Assembly: GCA_022414725.1 (NCBI GenBank)
Contig: CM039463.1
Coordinates: forward strand, 74,765,209 to 74,829,208
Length of the DNA: 64,000 nucleotides
Source: Microglena sp. YARC
Taxonomy: Eukaryota; Chlorophyta; Chlorophyceae; Chlamydomonadales; Chlamydomonadaceae
Reading direction: 5' to 3'
In this document: piece after piece, positions 11,352-21,432 of the stretch
Position numbering within the stretch: position 1 is the first letter of the stretch
Layout of the letters: the number at the start of each line of letters is the position of its first letter
Notes under the pieces: model-generated
The model's input: only the letters and a program-made list of their open reading frames with translations
The model's database searches: none
What the model was told of the DNA's origin: nothing
Translations under genes and position numbers: made by a program

Positions 11352-11520
11352 GGCAATATGATATCATATGATATCATGTCATCATATGATATCATATGAT
11401 ATCATACGATGCCGGCAGTCTGACTAGGTAACTTTGGCCTACGGCATCATATCATATGATATTGAATCATATGATATTTGTATGATATCATACTCGTCTT
11501 TGGTCAGCATCATATGATTT
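11352..11520. repeat. Palindromic AT satellite (atgatatcat)n
   Basis: Overlapping self-complementary units atatgatatcat fill both flanks of a short non-repeated centre at 11,408-11,445. The tract can fold on itself. It lies in the intron between the exons at 12675 and 11098. Confidence 0.85.
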
Positions 11521-11694
11521 GCCGGTCCCTAAGTATTAGGCACGCGTGATGGTAAAGCCAAGAATCTGAAATCCTTAAACTTTTCCCACACCTGGGAGTG
11601 CGATAGAACAAAATGTCAAGAAACATTTAGTATCGCGCATGCGCAATAAATCCTGCAAAACATAATGGTCAGGCCTGGGTGGCGGCGGCAGGGA

Positions 11695-12288
11695 CAACAG
11701 CAAGCAGCAGCAGCAGCAGCAGCAGGAGAAGAAGCAGAAGCAGAAGCAGAAGCAGAAGCAACAGCAGCAACAGGAGCAGGAGTAGTAGAAGTAGCAGCGG
11801 CCCAATCAGCAGCATCACCATTATCATCATCAGCAGCAGAAGCAGAAGCAGAAGCAACAGCAACAGCAGGAGTAGGAGTAGTAGAAGCAGCAGCGGCCCA
11901 ATCAGCAGCATCACCATTATCATCAGCAGAAGCAGAAGCAGAAGCAACAGCAGCAGCAGGAGCAGGAGCAGTAGAAGCAGCAGCGGCCCAATCAGCAGCA
12001 TGACCATTATCATCAGCAGAAGCAGAAGCAGAAGCAGAAGCAGAAGCAGAAGCAGAAGCAGAAGCAACATCAGCAGCAGGAGCAGGAGCAGTAGAAGCAG
12101 CAGCGGCCCAATCAGCAGCATCACCATTATCATCATCAGCAGCAGAGGCAGCAGCAGCAGCAGCAGCAGAAGCAACAGCTGCAGCAGGAGCAGGAGCAGT
12201 AGAAGCAGCAGCGGCCCAATCAGCAGCATCACCATTATCATCAGCAGCAGCAGAAGCAGAAGCACCAACACCAGCACTACAATCAGTG
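11695..12288. repeat. CAG/CAA/GAA-rich minisatellite, 80-120-bp units
   Basis: About five units share cggcccaatcagcagcatca and then ccattatcatc, separated by agcagaagc triplet tracts. One minus frame reads Ala-rich repeats with a DDNGDAADW core, and others read poly-Leu or Ser/Arg. Reading phase favours a direct join of the exon at 12675 to that at 11098, and I find no donor that would make this an exon. A second copy of its right border (CATTGATTGCAGTGCTGC, minus strand) sits at 11,143-11,165. Confidence 0.7.
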
Positions 12289-12674
12289 CTGTAAAATCAA
12301 AAAAAAATTGAATTTCATCACCTAAACCTGGCCATGCACCTCCGCCCCTTCTGTAAATATAGCAGAGGCTTCATGGTATAACCAAGATAGATAATTTCAT
12401 CACCCAGACCAGGCCATGCTCCTTCGGTAAATACAGCAGGAGGAGCAAGAAGATCAGCAGCAACAAGATCAGCAGCACCATCCTGAGCAAGATGATATGT
12501 GCTGGTTTCGTTTTAGGATGGGTGCTGGTTTTGGATGAGGTTGGGAAAGTATGTTTAGCCTATTTGGCTACGCGTTAATAAGCTAGACTGTAAAAACACA
12601 CACTGTGCAGTCATTAACAACAGCAGCACCAGCATCAGCAGCATCATCCTGGTGAAGATCATCATTGTGCTCAC

Positions 12675-13199
12675 CGAATCATACACGCGTGTGCCTGGGA
12701 AATCTGAGTAGCTGGTGTTGTAAATGATGACTGTCCGCTCCATGTAACGTGTGACACCAGTCTGATCGAATGTGATTGAGTACCGCACTTTGTAGGTGCC
12801 AACAAGGCATAGTCCCCCTCCAAGGCTCATTTGGGCCATGGTGCAACCACGGCAAGTTGTGGGGTTGTCCTTGCAGTTCGTGGTTGATGTGACCTTGATC
12901 TTGCTTGTGAGATCTTGGATAATGTCCAGAGAGCCAGGGTATTTGGTATATGCGACAGATCCACAACTGGAGTTTTGAGTTAGGCTGGGGCATGGTGCAA
13001 GCGAGAAGGGCGGGACATTGCCAAGTTCTATGAAGACTGTAGAGGTGTCCAGGGGCAGCAGCCTGAGGACTGGCACTTCGGTAGGATCAGGCAGATACGC
13101 CTCAGAGGTTTTGCAGTCGCTAGGCGAGCAATAGAAGCGGGATCCATCACGACAGAAGTTGGGCTTAGCTGGATCTGGGCAGGGCTTAGAGATGACCAC
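12675..13199 (-). CDS. Exon of large surface gene: Cys-rich Ig-like module
   Basis: Acceptor tcaccag|GTGGTC and donor GATTCG|GTGAGC frame 525 bp, phase 0 at both ends. It follows the exon at 13735 so that RSVVVRK continues into VVISKPCPDP. It holds many cysteines (CPDPAKPNFC, YCSPSDCK, CKDNPTTCRGC). Near the end is the pattern GTYKVRYSITFDQTGVTRYM followed by ERTVIIYN. This matches the closing strands of DUF5011/HYR-type Ig folds, where GTY..TYT..D..G....R.V.V is typical. Likely role: adhesion or ligand contact outside the cell. Confidence 0.78.
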
Positions 13200-13309
13200 C
13201 TGGTGAGAGATGCAGAAGGGGAGGGGGGGGGATTGCGTGGGTGGGTGGGGGGTTGGGTGGGGGGTGGGGGGTGGGTGGTTGGGTGGGTGGGTGGGGGGAG
13301 ACAACAGAC

Positions 13310-13734
13310 CTCATAGCGGGTACACCGTGGTCCTAAAACCCTAAAACCTAAGCCCCAAGCTAACCTTGCAAACATCAACAGACCTCATTGTGGGTACACT
13401 GCCATCCTAAAACCATAAACCCTAAACCCCAAGCTCACTATGCGTACAACAACAGACCACATAGCGTGTACACCTTAGTCCTAAAACCCTAAACCCTAAA
13501 TCCCAAGCTTACCTTGCGTACAACAACAGACCTCATAGCGTGTACACCGTAGTCCTAAAACCCTAAACCCTGAACCCCAAGCTCACCTTGCGTACAACAA
13601 CAGACCTCATAGCGGGTACACTCCGGTCCCAAAACCCTAAACCCTGAACCCCAAGCTCACCTTAAGTACAACAACAGACAGCATAGCGTGTACACCGTAG
13701 TCCAAGAACCATAAACCCTTAACCCCAAGCTTAC
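13310..13734 (-). repeat. Array of exon end, donor and telomere-like ccctaaa
   Basis: Seven units of 70-80 bp follow the exon at 13735-13878. On the minus strand each repeats CTATGAGGTCTGTTGTTGTA then CGCAAG|GTAAGC or GTGAGC, with ccctaaaccctaaa between them on the plus strand. The exon's own end is the same sequence, so the array arose from the exon-intron border. Confidence 0.85.
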
Positions 13735-13878
13735 CTTGCGTACAACAACAGACCTCATAGCGGGTACACCGTAGTCCCACACCCAGAAGGCTACCGGAAA
13801 GATGGTGCCAATGGGAGCCAGGGTGTCAACTTTGCACCCTCCAAGGCCCCTGTTTAGCAAGGACATAGCTCCAAGGTC
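13735..13878 (-). CDS. Exon of large surface gene: end of an Ig-like module
   Basis: Acceptor gcgcag|GACCTT and donor CGCAAG|GTAAGC give 144 bp, phase 0 at both ends. The protein includes PIGTIFPVAFWVWDYGVP and ends MRSVVVRK, the closing strands of the DUF5011/HYR-like fold. It completes the module begun in the exon at 15713. One cysteine (GGCKVD) is present. Confidence 0.75.
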
Positions 13879-14417
13879 CTGCGCATTTGCATTTGGTCAA
13901 ATATAAATCATGTAAATATATAAATAAAAAGTCTGGCTCAGCATGAATCATATGGTTTAAGCCTATGACCTCCAGTCCAAAGACAAATATTTGTTGCTGT
14001 AACGTTGCCCAAACTCAGGCCCTAAACCACTTCATTTACAAGGCACGGTGATGGCTTGTCATAGGAGATAACAGGCAGCACTGCAGTACATAGAGCCAAA
14101 ATTAAATGACAATTCACATTTTTTGTGCTTAAAGTCATGTCATAACAGACAAGTCATATCACAAGATGTAAGTATGGAACTGCGCAGACACAGTAGCATC
14201 ATTTCGAGTTTCAGTTTTTACTTCATATTGTATATAACAAATAGATGTAAACTGGCTTTTCGTATTCAAAGTTCAAATATCGCTTTTAAAATAAGTTCAG
14301 AAACAATCGTTTTCCCCAACTTGTCTTCAAACATCCACATCTGAAGTTAGATTTGTAGTAGTGATTGGGGGGGGGAGGGGGGGGATTCTCAAGTTGGGAG
14401 GTGGGATTGGGACGATA

Positions 14418-15224
14418 AAAAAATATAACGCCTGGAGGGGCGTGGTGTTAAGGGGACCCTCCTGTACGCCGCAGCTCGGGAAAGTCACCATGGAAGACAA
14501 GTAAGTGTCACCCTCCAGGCGGTAGGACTCCTTAATGCGACGTGTGGCAAGAATGCTGGTACAGGAGGCAATAGATTCTCTGTGCAGCATCGAGATGAGT
14601 TTGCCTACGTGTTCGCAACTGATCCCCAAGGTGGAGAGATTGGTGATGGGTATGGTACCAGTGGTACCTATCATGAAGACTAGGTAGTGGACAAGGAATC
14701 CTTGTTGTTGAAGGATACGTTGGAGCTCCTTATGCAGAACGCTCTTTTCGTATAATTTGATGTGGTGGTTAGTATCTGAGCAGTAGCCCAGTTCAACTAG
14801 GTAGGCTTTTCTTAGTTTGAATTCGTCGTCAATGAGGAGGAGATCAGGCCTGTATATATCCCATGTGGCTTGGGGAAGATCAGGGGGGTTGAGGGTGGTT
14901 GAGGGTCTCGTGGGGATGTCGGATGTCGCTTCACATGTGCCTGCATCCATGTACATAGTGAGAGCCCCCACAGCTCCTTTGGCTACTGCCGTTTGGATGA
15001 GTTGGACCGCCTTATTATGTCTGTTGATATACATCCCTTTGAAAACAAGGTGGCTGCACCCAGCAAGAATATGGCCGGCACCGTCCTGTGCTTTGCGACA
15101 AAGAGGGCAGTTATCATCAGAGGGGGGGCTGGTGCTAGTACCGTAAGGTCATTTGTTGTATCTGTACGCCACTTTCCGAGTCTATAGGCATCCCCACCTA
15201 GCCTTGTGGATTTGTAACTTTTTA
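14418..15224 (-). mobile_element. 5'-truncated LINE with 13-bp target duplication
   Basis: The sequence gattgggacgata stands at 14405-14417 and again at 15225-15237. Between them on the minus strand runs the end of a LINE protein: zinc knuckle CPLCRKAQDGAGHILAGC, then RPDLLL, then LVELGYCSDTNHHIKL, then MIGTTGTIP. It ends with TTAACACCACGCCCCTCCAG and an AT tail. The order matches the C-terminus of the full LINE at 51.7-52.3 kb. The open frame starts near 15,034 and the element is dead by truncation. It sits in an intron between the exons at 15713 and 13878. Confidence 0.85.
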
Positions 15225-15636
15225 GATTGGGACGATATGAGGCGAATTGGGAGGTGAAGTCGAGTTGTACTGCTATTCCAGTAAATTCCAAGGCAAAGGT
15301 TGAAGTGCAGCCTCCGGCCTCGTGGTAGGGGGTTGATAAGCCTTCCGTCCCTTGATTCGCGGAAGCTTGCGCGATCTCTGGCCTGTCATGATTTGAAGAC
15401 TATTCATACTTGCTGTATATCTCATGTACTGACACTGGCCTTCCAAGCAGGGCTGCTCGCAGCCTGGTGAGAATATGGACAGAAATTAGCTGCGCACCTA
15501 GACGACGCATTTGCTGACGATACGATATACACAGAATTTGATACCGAGCAGTTTGGGTCATGTACGACTTTGAATCACATTAGTAATTCAACTTAGGGCA
15601 TTCTAGGACTCTAGCGCCAACAGAGATACACAAAAT

Positions 15637-15643
15637 AAATGAA

Positions 15644-15682
<39 letters not shown>

Positions 15683-15686
15683 AAAA
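15637..15686. repeat. (aaat)n microsatellite
   Basis: About twelve aaat units lie just downstream of the exon at 15713-15910. Between this and the LINE at 15224 I see no gene, and likewise for 15,911-16,288 apart from a T/G-rich tract near 15,915-15,970. Confidence 0.9.
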
Positions 15687-15712
15687 CCTATCAACCAACC
15701 AATAAAACTCAC

Positions 15713-15910
15713 CACTGTGGAGCAAGGGGCTCCCAGCAGGCAGTCAGGTCTGGGACAGGCAACAATTCGTTGGGTCACATTGTTTGCATCCTCCAACGTG
15801 GCACCCGCACCAGCTAAGCTGAATTCAAAGGCAACGGCCCCGGGCTCACAAAGCTGATCAGGTGTTGGGATGGTGCCGTTGCAAAAGGCATATCGGGTTC
15901 CACGCTTCAC
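15713..15910 (-). CDS. Exon of large surface gene: start of an Ig-like module
   Basis: Acceptor cacacag|GTGAAG and donor ACAGTG|GTGAGT give 198 bp in phase 0. The protein reads TPDQLCEPGAVAFEF, where the pattern 'PGA.A' marks the opening of a DUF5011-like fold. It then runs through NVTQRIVACPRPDCLLGAPC with closely spaced cysteines. It continues into the exon at 13735 and follows the exon at 16289, with phases agreeing. Confidence 0.77.
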
Positions 15911-16288
15911 CTGTGTGTGTGGGTGTGGGTGTGTGTGGGGGGGGTGGGGGTTGGGAGGGTGGGGGGGGTACACATAATTTTTTATTTCCGGTCAGTGAGT
16001 ACTGGGCATGTAAGAGAAATCAGCATTAAGTGGAGATGAGAGATAAGAACGAATAGTTACAAGAGTACAAAAGTAATAGTTCCAAAAAACAGCGACTACG
16101 TTCGTGAAATAGACATAAGCAGGTGGCAGTACAAGATACAAATTGAGTATCATGCTGCACCTGTTCCAATATCATAAATATGGAAAATATAGAGGTTAGA
16201 GATCAGGCTGATGATGGGCTGCCAATTTACATATATAGACGCCTCATTGCTGCCCCTGACCTCACCCCCCCCCCCAAACTATCCGCAC

Positions 16289-16774
16289 CTCAACACTTTC
16301 CCCAAGGAAGGGAAACGTGACAAGGCTGATGATTGGCCCTGGGACTTTACTTCTTTCTTCCAACTCAGTTACAGCCAGCTCACTCTCGCATGTGCCCTGA
16401 ACTGAGCAATCCAGCAAGTTGTTGCACAGCCTTGCACCAGGCAAACATACAGACTCCACAACCAAGGTGCGCTCCACCCTTGAAGTCAAGCCCGCACTGT
16501 TAGTAACAGAGAAATCAATTGTGAAGGTCCCTGGGTATCTGATTGTGATGTTGCAAGCCAGCAGGATGGGCACAAGAGGGGAAGTTGACCTGGCACTCTT
16601 GACGAATGGGTAGCCGCACACTTTGATGTTTTGTGTAAGAGGGCCATCCTTAAAATCCTCTGCTGTAGCACCAGCATCACAGAGAGATCCCACAGGTGAT
16701 CCCTTTGGGCACCGGCTGTACGCAGTTGCTTGAGGGATGGTCATGACTGGAGGGCCTTGGAGAGTCAAGTTGGG
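16289..16774 (-). CDS. Exon of large surface gene: Cys-rich Ig-like module
   Basis: Acceptor tgcatag|CCCAAC and donor GTTGAG|GTGCGG frame 486 bp in phase 0. The protein has SLCDAGATAEDFKDGPLTQN, YPGTFTIDFSVTNSAGLTSR, then VERTLVV, so a whole DUF5011/HYR-like fold is present. A Cys-rich tail (CLPGARLCNNLLDCSVQGTC) follows. The repeated pattern across 12.7-18.2 kb implies at least four such modules in a row. Function as an extracellular adhesion or sensing array is inference. Confidence 0.8.
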
Positions 16775-16968
16775 CTATGCAGACAGAAGGGGTACATGTA
16801 TGGGTGTGGGTTCAGGTTCAGGTGTGGGTGTAAGTGTGGGTTCAGGTGTGGGTTTGAGATTGGGTGGATGGATATGAATGTAACATATGTACGTATGAAA
16901 CAAAAGAACTGCTCCGCTGATCCTCCCTACCAGACCCCTCCCACACAGAATTCAAAGCGCTAACTTAC

Positions 16969-17057
16969 ATCACTAGGATATCTGTATGTAGCTTGTAAGT
17001 TCAAAACAGAATCCCCGGTCAACGAGGGTGGCAGTCCACAGGAGCCATTGAATGTCA
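16969..17057 (-). pseudogene. Copy of an exon 3' end with its donor
   Basis: On the minus strand this repeats the last part of the exon at 17307-17504: CGLPPSLT is kept and the donor GAT|GTAAGT follows, as in the parent (GCT|GTAAGT). As an exon it would break phase, since its frame needs one extra base and the parent ends in phase 0. I therefore take it as a duplicated, skipped copy. Confidence 0.6.
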
Positions 17058-17182
17058 CTGCTAATTTGGGGGGGGGGGGGGGGGGGGCTTTGGGACCCTT
17101 TGATATGGCTTGATAGGGTGCATTGTGGGCGAGAAGGGCTGCAGAAAAGGGTACACAAGACCCCCTACATTTGCAGTGTGTG
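17056..17182. mobile_element. MITE, cactgcaaattt family
   Basis: It runs from cactgctaatttgggg to ccctacatttgcagtg, inverted ends shared with the copies at 23,942 and 24,233. A poly-G tract expands the left arm (17,069-17,087). Its left end abuts the exon copy at 16969-17057 and reads aaattagcag on the minus strand, which looks like a splice acceptor. Confidence 0.65.
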
Positions 17183-17306
17183 CATGTTAGTGTACCAGTC
17201 CTTCGAATAAAGCCACCACCTGCCCAGTGTACTACAACCCTGCTGATCCTCCCTGCAAGCCCCCACCCCCCACCCCCCAAACACAGAATTCAAAGCGCAG
17301 ACTTAC

Positions 17307-17504
17307 AGCACTGGTGTCTCTTTCTGTAGCTCCGATGACAGTGACAGAAGTCCTGGTCAATGAGGGTGGCAGTCCACAGAGGCCATCGACTGTGCATGTT
17401 GGTTTACCGTTGCTTGGATTGACACAAAGCTCGCTTGGAGGGATGCAATTGACTTTGATCAGTCTCCTTGCAGGAGAAGCTTGATTGCCTACCTCATCAA
17501 CAGC
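17307..17504 (-). CDS. Exon of large surface gene: Ig-like module end plus Cys segment
   Basis: Acceptor ttccag|GCTGTT and donor AGTGCT|GTAAGT give 198 bp, phase 0 at both ends. It continues SFLITYT of the previous exon with AVDEVGNQASPARRLIKVNC, the textbook end of a DUF5011/HYR fold. A Cys segment follows (CVNPSNGKPTCTVDGLCGLP). The acceptor is preceded by a long poly-C run in minus-strand sense (17,512-17,538 on plus is poly-G). Confidence 0.8.
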
Positions 17505-17734
17505 CTGGAAGGGGGGGGGGGGGGGGGGGGGGGGGGGGTCAACAGACGAAGTGTGTGTGTGGAGGGGTGGGGGAGGGGTGGGGGGGATGAGTGAGGGATG
17601 GAGGTGCAGCTTCACTGCCTACCTCATCCACAGCATGTGGGAAAGAGGTGGTGGGGTGGTCAAGCACTGCTAATCTGGAGTGTCTATTGCACCTTTATAT
17701 TTGGCTTAAAATGAGGAGAACACCAAACCGGCTA

Positions 17735-17984
17735 TGTGATCATGAAGCTATATATACTGCGCATGTATATTTGTACCGTGTATGCATATGTGTACCGCGT
17801 TTGTAAATGTGTACCGTGTTAGTATACATGTACCGTGTATGTATATGTGTACCGTGTGTGTATATGTGTACCATGTATGCTATGAGAAGGACATCGTACC
17901 GTGCATGTATATGTGTACCGTGTATGTATATGTGTACCGTGTATGTATATGTGTACCATGTATGCCATGAGAAGGACATCGTAC
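17735..17984 (-). repeat. ~20-bp array derived from exon end and donor
   Basis: The unit on the minus strand is ACACG|GTACACATATACATAC, echoing the exon end ACTTACACG|GTACGATG at 17985. Longer copies of the exon end also occur: catgaagctatat at 17,740 and gaaggacatcgtaccgtg at 17,885. The array directly follows the exon. Confidence 0.8.
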
Positions 17985-18175
17985 CGTGTAAGTGATCAGG
18001 AAGCTATATGTCATCGATGGCGGGGTAGCGAGCAAAGTGTCAACAGCACCAGCACCAAATGAGGTGACAGACGCAGTTATGTCGACCGGCTCTCCGTATG
18101 GATAGCCGATGGCAGTGGCACCAGGATCCACCCATTTTGAGTCAAAAGGAATCTCATCAAGCATCATCGTCTCGC
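17985..18175 (-). CDS. Exon of large surface gene: start of an Ig-like module
   Basis: Acceptor catccag|GCGAGA and donor TACACG|GTACGA give 191 bp. It takes one base from the exon at 19442 (G|GC) and ends in phase 0. The protein has WVDPGATAIGYPYGEPVDIT and then SFLITYT, the opening and the middle of a DUF5011-like fold that the next exon completes. Confidence 0.8.
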
Positions 18176-18281
18176 CTGGATGACAGAAAAATACAAATCG
18201 TTACGCCCAGCCATGGGTGTGTGTGTAGGGGGGGGGGGGGGGGGGGGGGGGGTATGTTTGTGGACACTGGATGACAGAATA

Positions 18282-18340
18282 TTACAACTCGTTATGCCTT
18301 GCCATGGGGCGTGAGTTCGAAGGAATCTTCCCGTTTAATT
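18282..18340 (-). mobile_element. LINE 3'-tail fragment
   Basis: The phrase ttatgccttgccatggggcg and then tgagttcgaagg is a diverged copy of the tail at 18,600 (tattacaaggcatgaggttg). It follows a poly-G tract at 18,228-18,252. No coding part is seen. Confidence 0.35.
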
Positions 18341-18431
18341 GCACTGGGGAATGGTTACTTTGGGTCTGGCTGTGAGACTTGCACAAAGAAGGAAAGAAAA
18401 AAGTGTGTTTGTGCCAATCTGTTTGGTTGAC

Positions 18432-18515
18432 ACTTGTTGATGTCAACGCAGCACGGCCTGTGCCCAAGAGCGTAACTCTTGACAGCATGCTCACAACCAC
18501 AATCATACCCCGTTA
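18432..18515 (-). pseudogene. Copy of an exon 3' end with donor
   Basis: The minus strand repeats the last part of the exon at 19442: AGAGTTACGCTCTTGGGCAC, then AGGCCGTGCTGC, then a GTGTCA in place of the donor GTGTGC. It lies in the same intron, now separated from its parent by the LINE at 18.6-19.35 kb. Confidence 0.65.
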
Positions 18516-18599
18516 TAATGTAATACCGAAAGATAATACAATACAACATATTACAGCAGATTACAGGTATAAAATAATAGTAAAAATAAATAAATAGTA

Positions 18600-19350
18600 C
18601 GCCGTATTACAAGGCATGAGGTTGAAGGGCCAGCCTGTTTGCTTTCACCGTGGGCAACCACCAATAAGGGAGGGGGGGGGGGCTATCATCCCCCTGGAGG
18701 AGGATTTGGGCCTGTTCCATGTGTCTTCTACATTCGACAATGGACTGGAAGGAGACAGTGGCAAGGGTGTGAAGTTTGGTGCAGAGCTTGAGGGCGGTTA
18801 CTTTGGAGATACCTAAGCGGGTGAGTTTGGGAAGTGCATTGGTGGGTATGGTCCCTGTGGTACCCAATGTAACAACTAAGTATATCACTGTATATCCCTG
18901 ATATTTCAGAGCCTGTGATAGAGTCTTATGCTGATTCCCCTTTTCTGCAAATTTAACCGAGTGGTTGGTGTTAGAGCATTTGCCGACTTCAACTATGTGG
19001 CTGGGGGGACATGAGGTGGGATTGGAGCATGTTTGTTGATCCGGGGTCGACAGGAGGTCAGGTCTGAGTTTGCCCCAGGTGGGCTGGACCACGTTAGGGG
19101 TTTTCATCCACGAGGCCGGCCTGTTCCCCAGTACCCCACTGGGGAAGTCCTCCGGCTTGCCAGCGTCTATCAACATAAGTTTACCCCCTAAATCCCCTTT
19201 GGACACTGCTTTTTGAATTCATTGTACAGCAAGGTTGGGTGCTTGCAGCCTGCCAGCATGTGACTATCCCCATACTGGCATGTGTGACAGATGGGGCAGG
19301 TGCCTGACGAGAGTGGGTGGGGGTTACTGCCAAATAGCATTTTCCATGGA
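18600..19350 (-). mobile_element. 5'-truncated LINE relic, second family
   Basis: On the minus strand a zinc knuckle, CPICHTCQYGDSHMLAGC, is followed by a frame with LRPDLLSTPD, HIVEVGKCSNTNHSVKFAEK and TLGTTGTIPTNAL. This is the zinc knuckle plus PD-(D/E)XK-like domain of the full LINE at 51.7 kb, but with a different 3' tail (tattacaaggcatgagg). The frame from 19,206 to 18,607 is open. Upstream domains are lost, so the copy is dead. Confidence 0.8.
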
Positions 19351-19441
19351 TAGGCCAGCTTCTTATTCCATAGGCGGACCCTTTTTATTCTAGTATGGTA
19401 TTATGCTACTCAACATAGCCTGCAATAGACGTAGTGCACAC

Positions 19442-19638
19442 CTGTTGACGTCAATGCAGCCTGGCCTGTGCCCAAGAGCGTGACTCTTGGCAGAGTGGTC
19501 CCAATGACAATAGCCGTGGCAGTCACCCCCTGGGAGTAGCCATCTGATATGGACCCCTCGCCTAGTGAAATGCAACGGCCAAAGTAGCTGCAGCCAGCTG
19601 GATCCAGAGCAGGGCACCACCTCTCAGGCTCAAGGCAA
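19442..19638 (-). CDS. Exon of large surface gene: Cys-containing segment
   Basis: Donor TCAACAG|GTGTGC leaves one base that the next exon completes. Acceptor ctccag|TTGCCT is the better signal, but it leaves a phase clash with the exon at 20432. A weaker acceptor ttgag|CCTGAG (start 19628) would restore phase, or a small exon is missed. The protein is CLEPERWCPALDPAGCSYFG and then GVTATAIVIGTTLPRVTLLG, with three Cys near the start. Confidence 0.65.
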
Positions 19639-20039
19639 CTGGAGACAGGGAATGAATTTAATTTACTTTAATTTCATTTCATTTAATTTAATTGCGGCAT
19701 TGTGGAGGGAAGATGCGGGTAGGGAATGAGGAGGGTTGAGGGGGATGGTGAGGATGGTAAGAGCAGAAGGGACGGGATTATCAAGCAGCTGACAGAAATA
19801 GAAATTCACTCAATAACAGAGGACAAACGTTCAGACTTGTGCCAGGTAGCTACAGTGGACATGTGTTCAAAAATAATCTTTGGAACTCATTTGGTCAATG
19901 GGAATCTGTAAAAATAATTGATGATTACAGCTAGTTGAAGGGAGATCTAGGCTTCCAAACAAACAAAGCCGCTTCATGGCCTATAGGGGGAAACCAAGTA
20001 GTTGTGAGGGTAGCTCGGAAGGTAGCTGGGAAGCTGGTC

Positions 20040-20262
20040 AGGTTTTCAGTGTCAAGGTGTGGATGCTCACAACTTTGCTGTTGCCCTGAACCCTATCGTT
20101 AGATGCTCAACTTCGTTGATATCCTGAACCTTAAACCTTTGATGCACAACTTTGTTGGTGCCCTGAACCCTGACCCTCAATGCAAAAATATGTTGATGCC
20201 TTAAACCCTAACCTTTGATGCACAACTTTGTTGATGCCCTAAACCCTAACCCTTGATGCACA
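20040..20262. repeat. ~55-bp repeat with ccctaaaccctaa
   Basis: Four to five units of the form ttgatgccctaaaccctaac followed by cyttgatgcacaactttg. It lies in the intron between the exons at 20432 and 19638. The stretch 19,640-20,040 shows no gene. A GT-rich tract follows at 20,290-20,418. Confidence 0.75.
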
Positions 20263-20431
20263 TAAGGTAAGCCAATTCCTGGGGGTGGCGTGGGGTGGGT
20301 GGGTGCATGTGGGTGTGGTGTAAGTGTTTGGGTGTGGATGTGTGTGGGGGGTGCGGGGATGTGGGGGGGTGTATGTGTACGTGTGTGTGTGTGTGTGTGG
20401 GTGGGGGGGGGGGGGGATACAGCCTTCTCAC

Positions 20432-20568
20432 CTCAATATTTTCCACCCTCTGGCACTGGAAGATAGCGTGGGAGGCAAAGGAGGTGCCATCAATTGAATC
20501 CATCATCAGCGCACCATCGTCCTCATAAGGAAAGGAATCCCACTCAGGGACCTCCACATAGGCTTCAC
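20432..20568 (-). CDS. Exon of large surface gene: acidic segment
   Basis: Acceptor atgtag|GTGAAG and donor ATTGAG|GTGAGA give 137 bp. It completes a Gly codon with the exon at 20975 and ends in phase 0. The protein is GEAYVEVPEWDSFPYEDDGA and then FASHAIFQCQRVENIE, acidic with one Cys. The domain is unknown. Confidence 0.72.
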
Positions 20569-20634
20569 CTACATCATGAAAGTGGGGAGCAACAGTGTTA
20601 TTGGAAATGTATCCAAACATCATCATAAGGAAAT

Positions 20635-20935
20635 GAATCCCATCTAGGGACCTCCAAGTAGGCTTTGCCCACATCATGACAGTGGGGAATAAAATATATA
20701 ACAAACTACCGTATCTCATAGTGGCGAATAAAATAAATAAAGAAAGAAATACATTATTGAATCAATGCACATAGGCTTCACCTACATCATGCCAGTGGGG
20801 AATAAAAAAAATAATGGAATGCCGTGGTGGGGGATAACATAAATAAATAAGTGAATAAGTAAATTCATTCATTCATTCATTAATTAATTAATTAATGCGC
20901 ATAGGCTTCAACAACATCATGCCAGTGGGGAATAA
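20635..20935 (-). repeat. Three copies of an acceptor plus exon start
   Basis: The intron before the exon at 20432-20568 repeats its splice acceptor and first bases three times. The copies are near 20,640-20,690, 20,765-20,800 and 20,895-20,935, each with a catgatgtag-type end followed by GTGAAGCCTATG-like sequence on the minus strand and ccagtggggaataaa on the plus strand. A cattcattaatt repeat lies between them. Confidence 0.7.
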
Positions 20936-20974
20936 AACCACCCCCACCCCATCCACCTACCCCACCCCACCCAC

Positions 20975-21203
20975 CTAGTAACTCAATCACAGGCTCACTG
21001 TCACCGAAATCCAATACAGCACTGGCCAACAGGTCCTCTGCACTGTATTCGTAGTCGTTGTTGCCGCCATCCTCAGATTCAAAGCCACGGCCAGAAATGT
21101 CAAAATCGACGACAGCGATATAATCATCACCGTAGTCCACATAAAGATCTGGGTAGTAGCCACTGTCACCCCCAGTTGCTTGGAGAACAATAAGGTCTTG
21201 AAC
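20975..21203 (-). CDS. Exon of large surface gene: Asp/Tyr-rich segment
   Basis: Acceptor ttgtgcag|GTTCAA and donor TTACTAG|GTGGGT frame 229 bp, phase 0 in and phase 1 out, agreeing with both neighbours. The protein is VQDLIVLQATGGDSGYYPDL, then DYGDDYIAVVDFDISGRGFE, then an acidic tail. The open frame extends upstream to 21,250 (LFDTSNLSNITAIVQ), but that part repeats the end of the previous exon (TSALSNIASTVQ). Phase shows it is intronic. Confidence 0.75.
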
Positions 21204-21379
21204 CTGCACAATTGCAGTGATGTTAGACAAGTTCGAGGTGTCAAAGAGAGCTGTTGGTGTCTGAGTGTCGCTTCCTAAGCCACGATTCCTAAGCCACGAT
21301 TCAAACAATTTAAATTTAAATGTATGAATGTAAATAAATGTAAACCGATTAAAGCATGTATCTTATTCATTCACTGCAC

Positions 21380-21432
21380 CATTACCATGACGTTAGACAA
21401 GTTGGAGGTGCCAAAGAGAGGTCTTGGTGACT
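21380..21432 (-). pseudogene. Copy of an exon 3' end, donor lost
   Basis: The minus strand reads LFGTSNLSNVMVMVQ, a copy of the end of the exon at 21520 (TSALSNIASTVQ|). The GT donor is replaced by TGAATG. A third copy precedes the acceptor at 21,203. Confidence 0.65.

Noticed and set aside
11669..12311. Leu-rich, Ser/Arg-rich and Ala-rich frames over the CAG repeat as an exon
   Set aside because: An acceptor-like ttttacag exists at 12,288, but the phase does not fit the exon at 12675, no donor follows, and a direct join of 12675 to 11098 is in phase.
16969..17057. A real exon between 17307 and 16774
   Set aside because: It would break phase on entry; the neighbours join in phase without it, and it duplicates the end of the exon at 17307.
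21204..21250. Upstream extension of the exon at 20975 (LFDTSNLSNITAIVQ)
   Set aside because: The phase fits only the acceptor at 21,203, and the extension is a copy of the previous exon's end.
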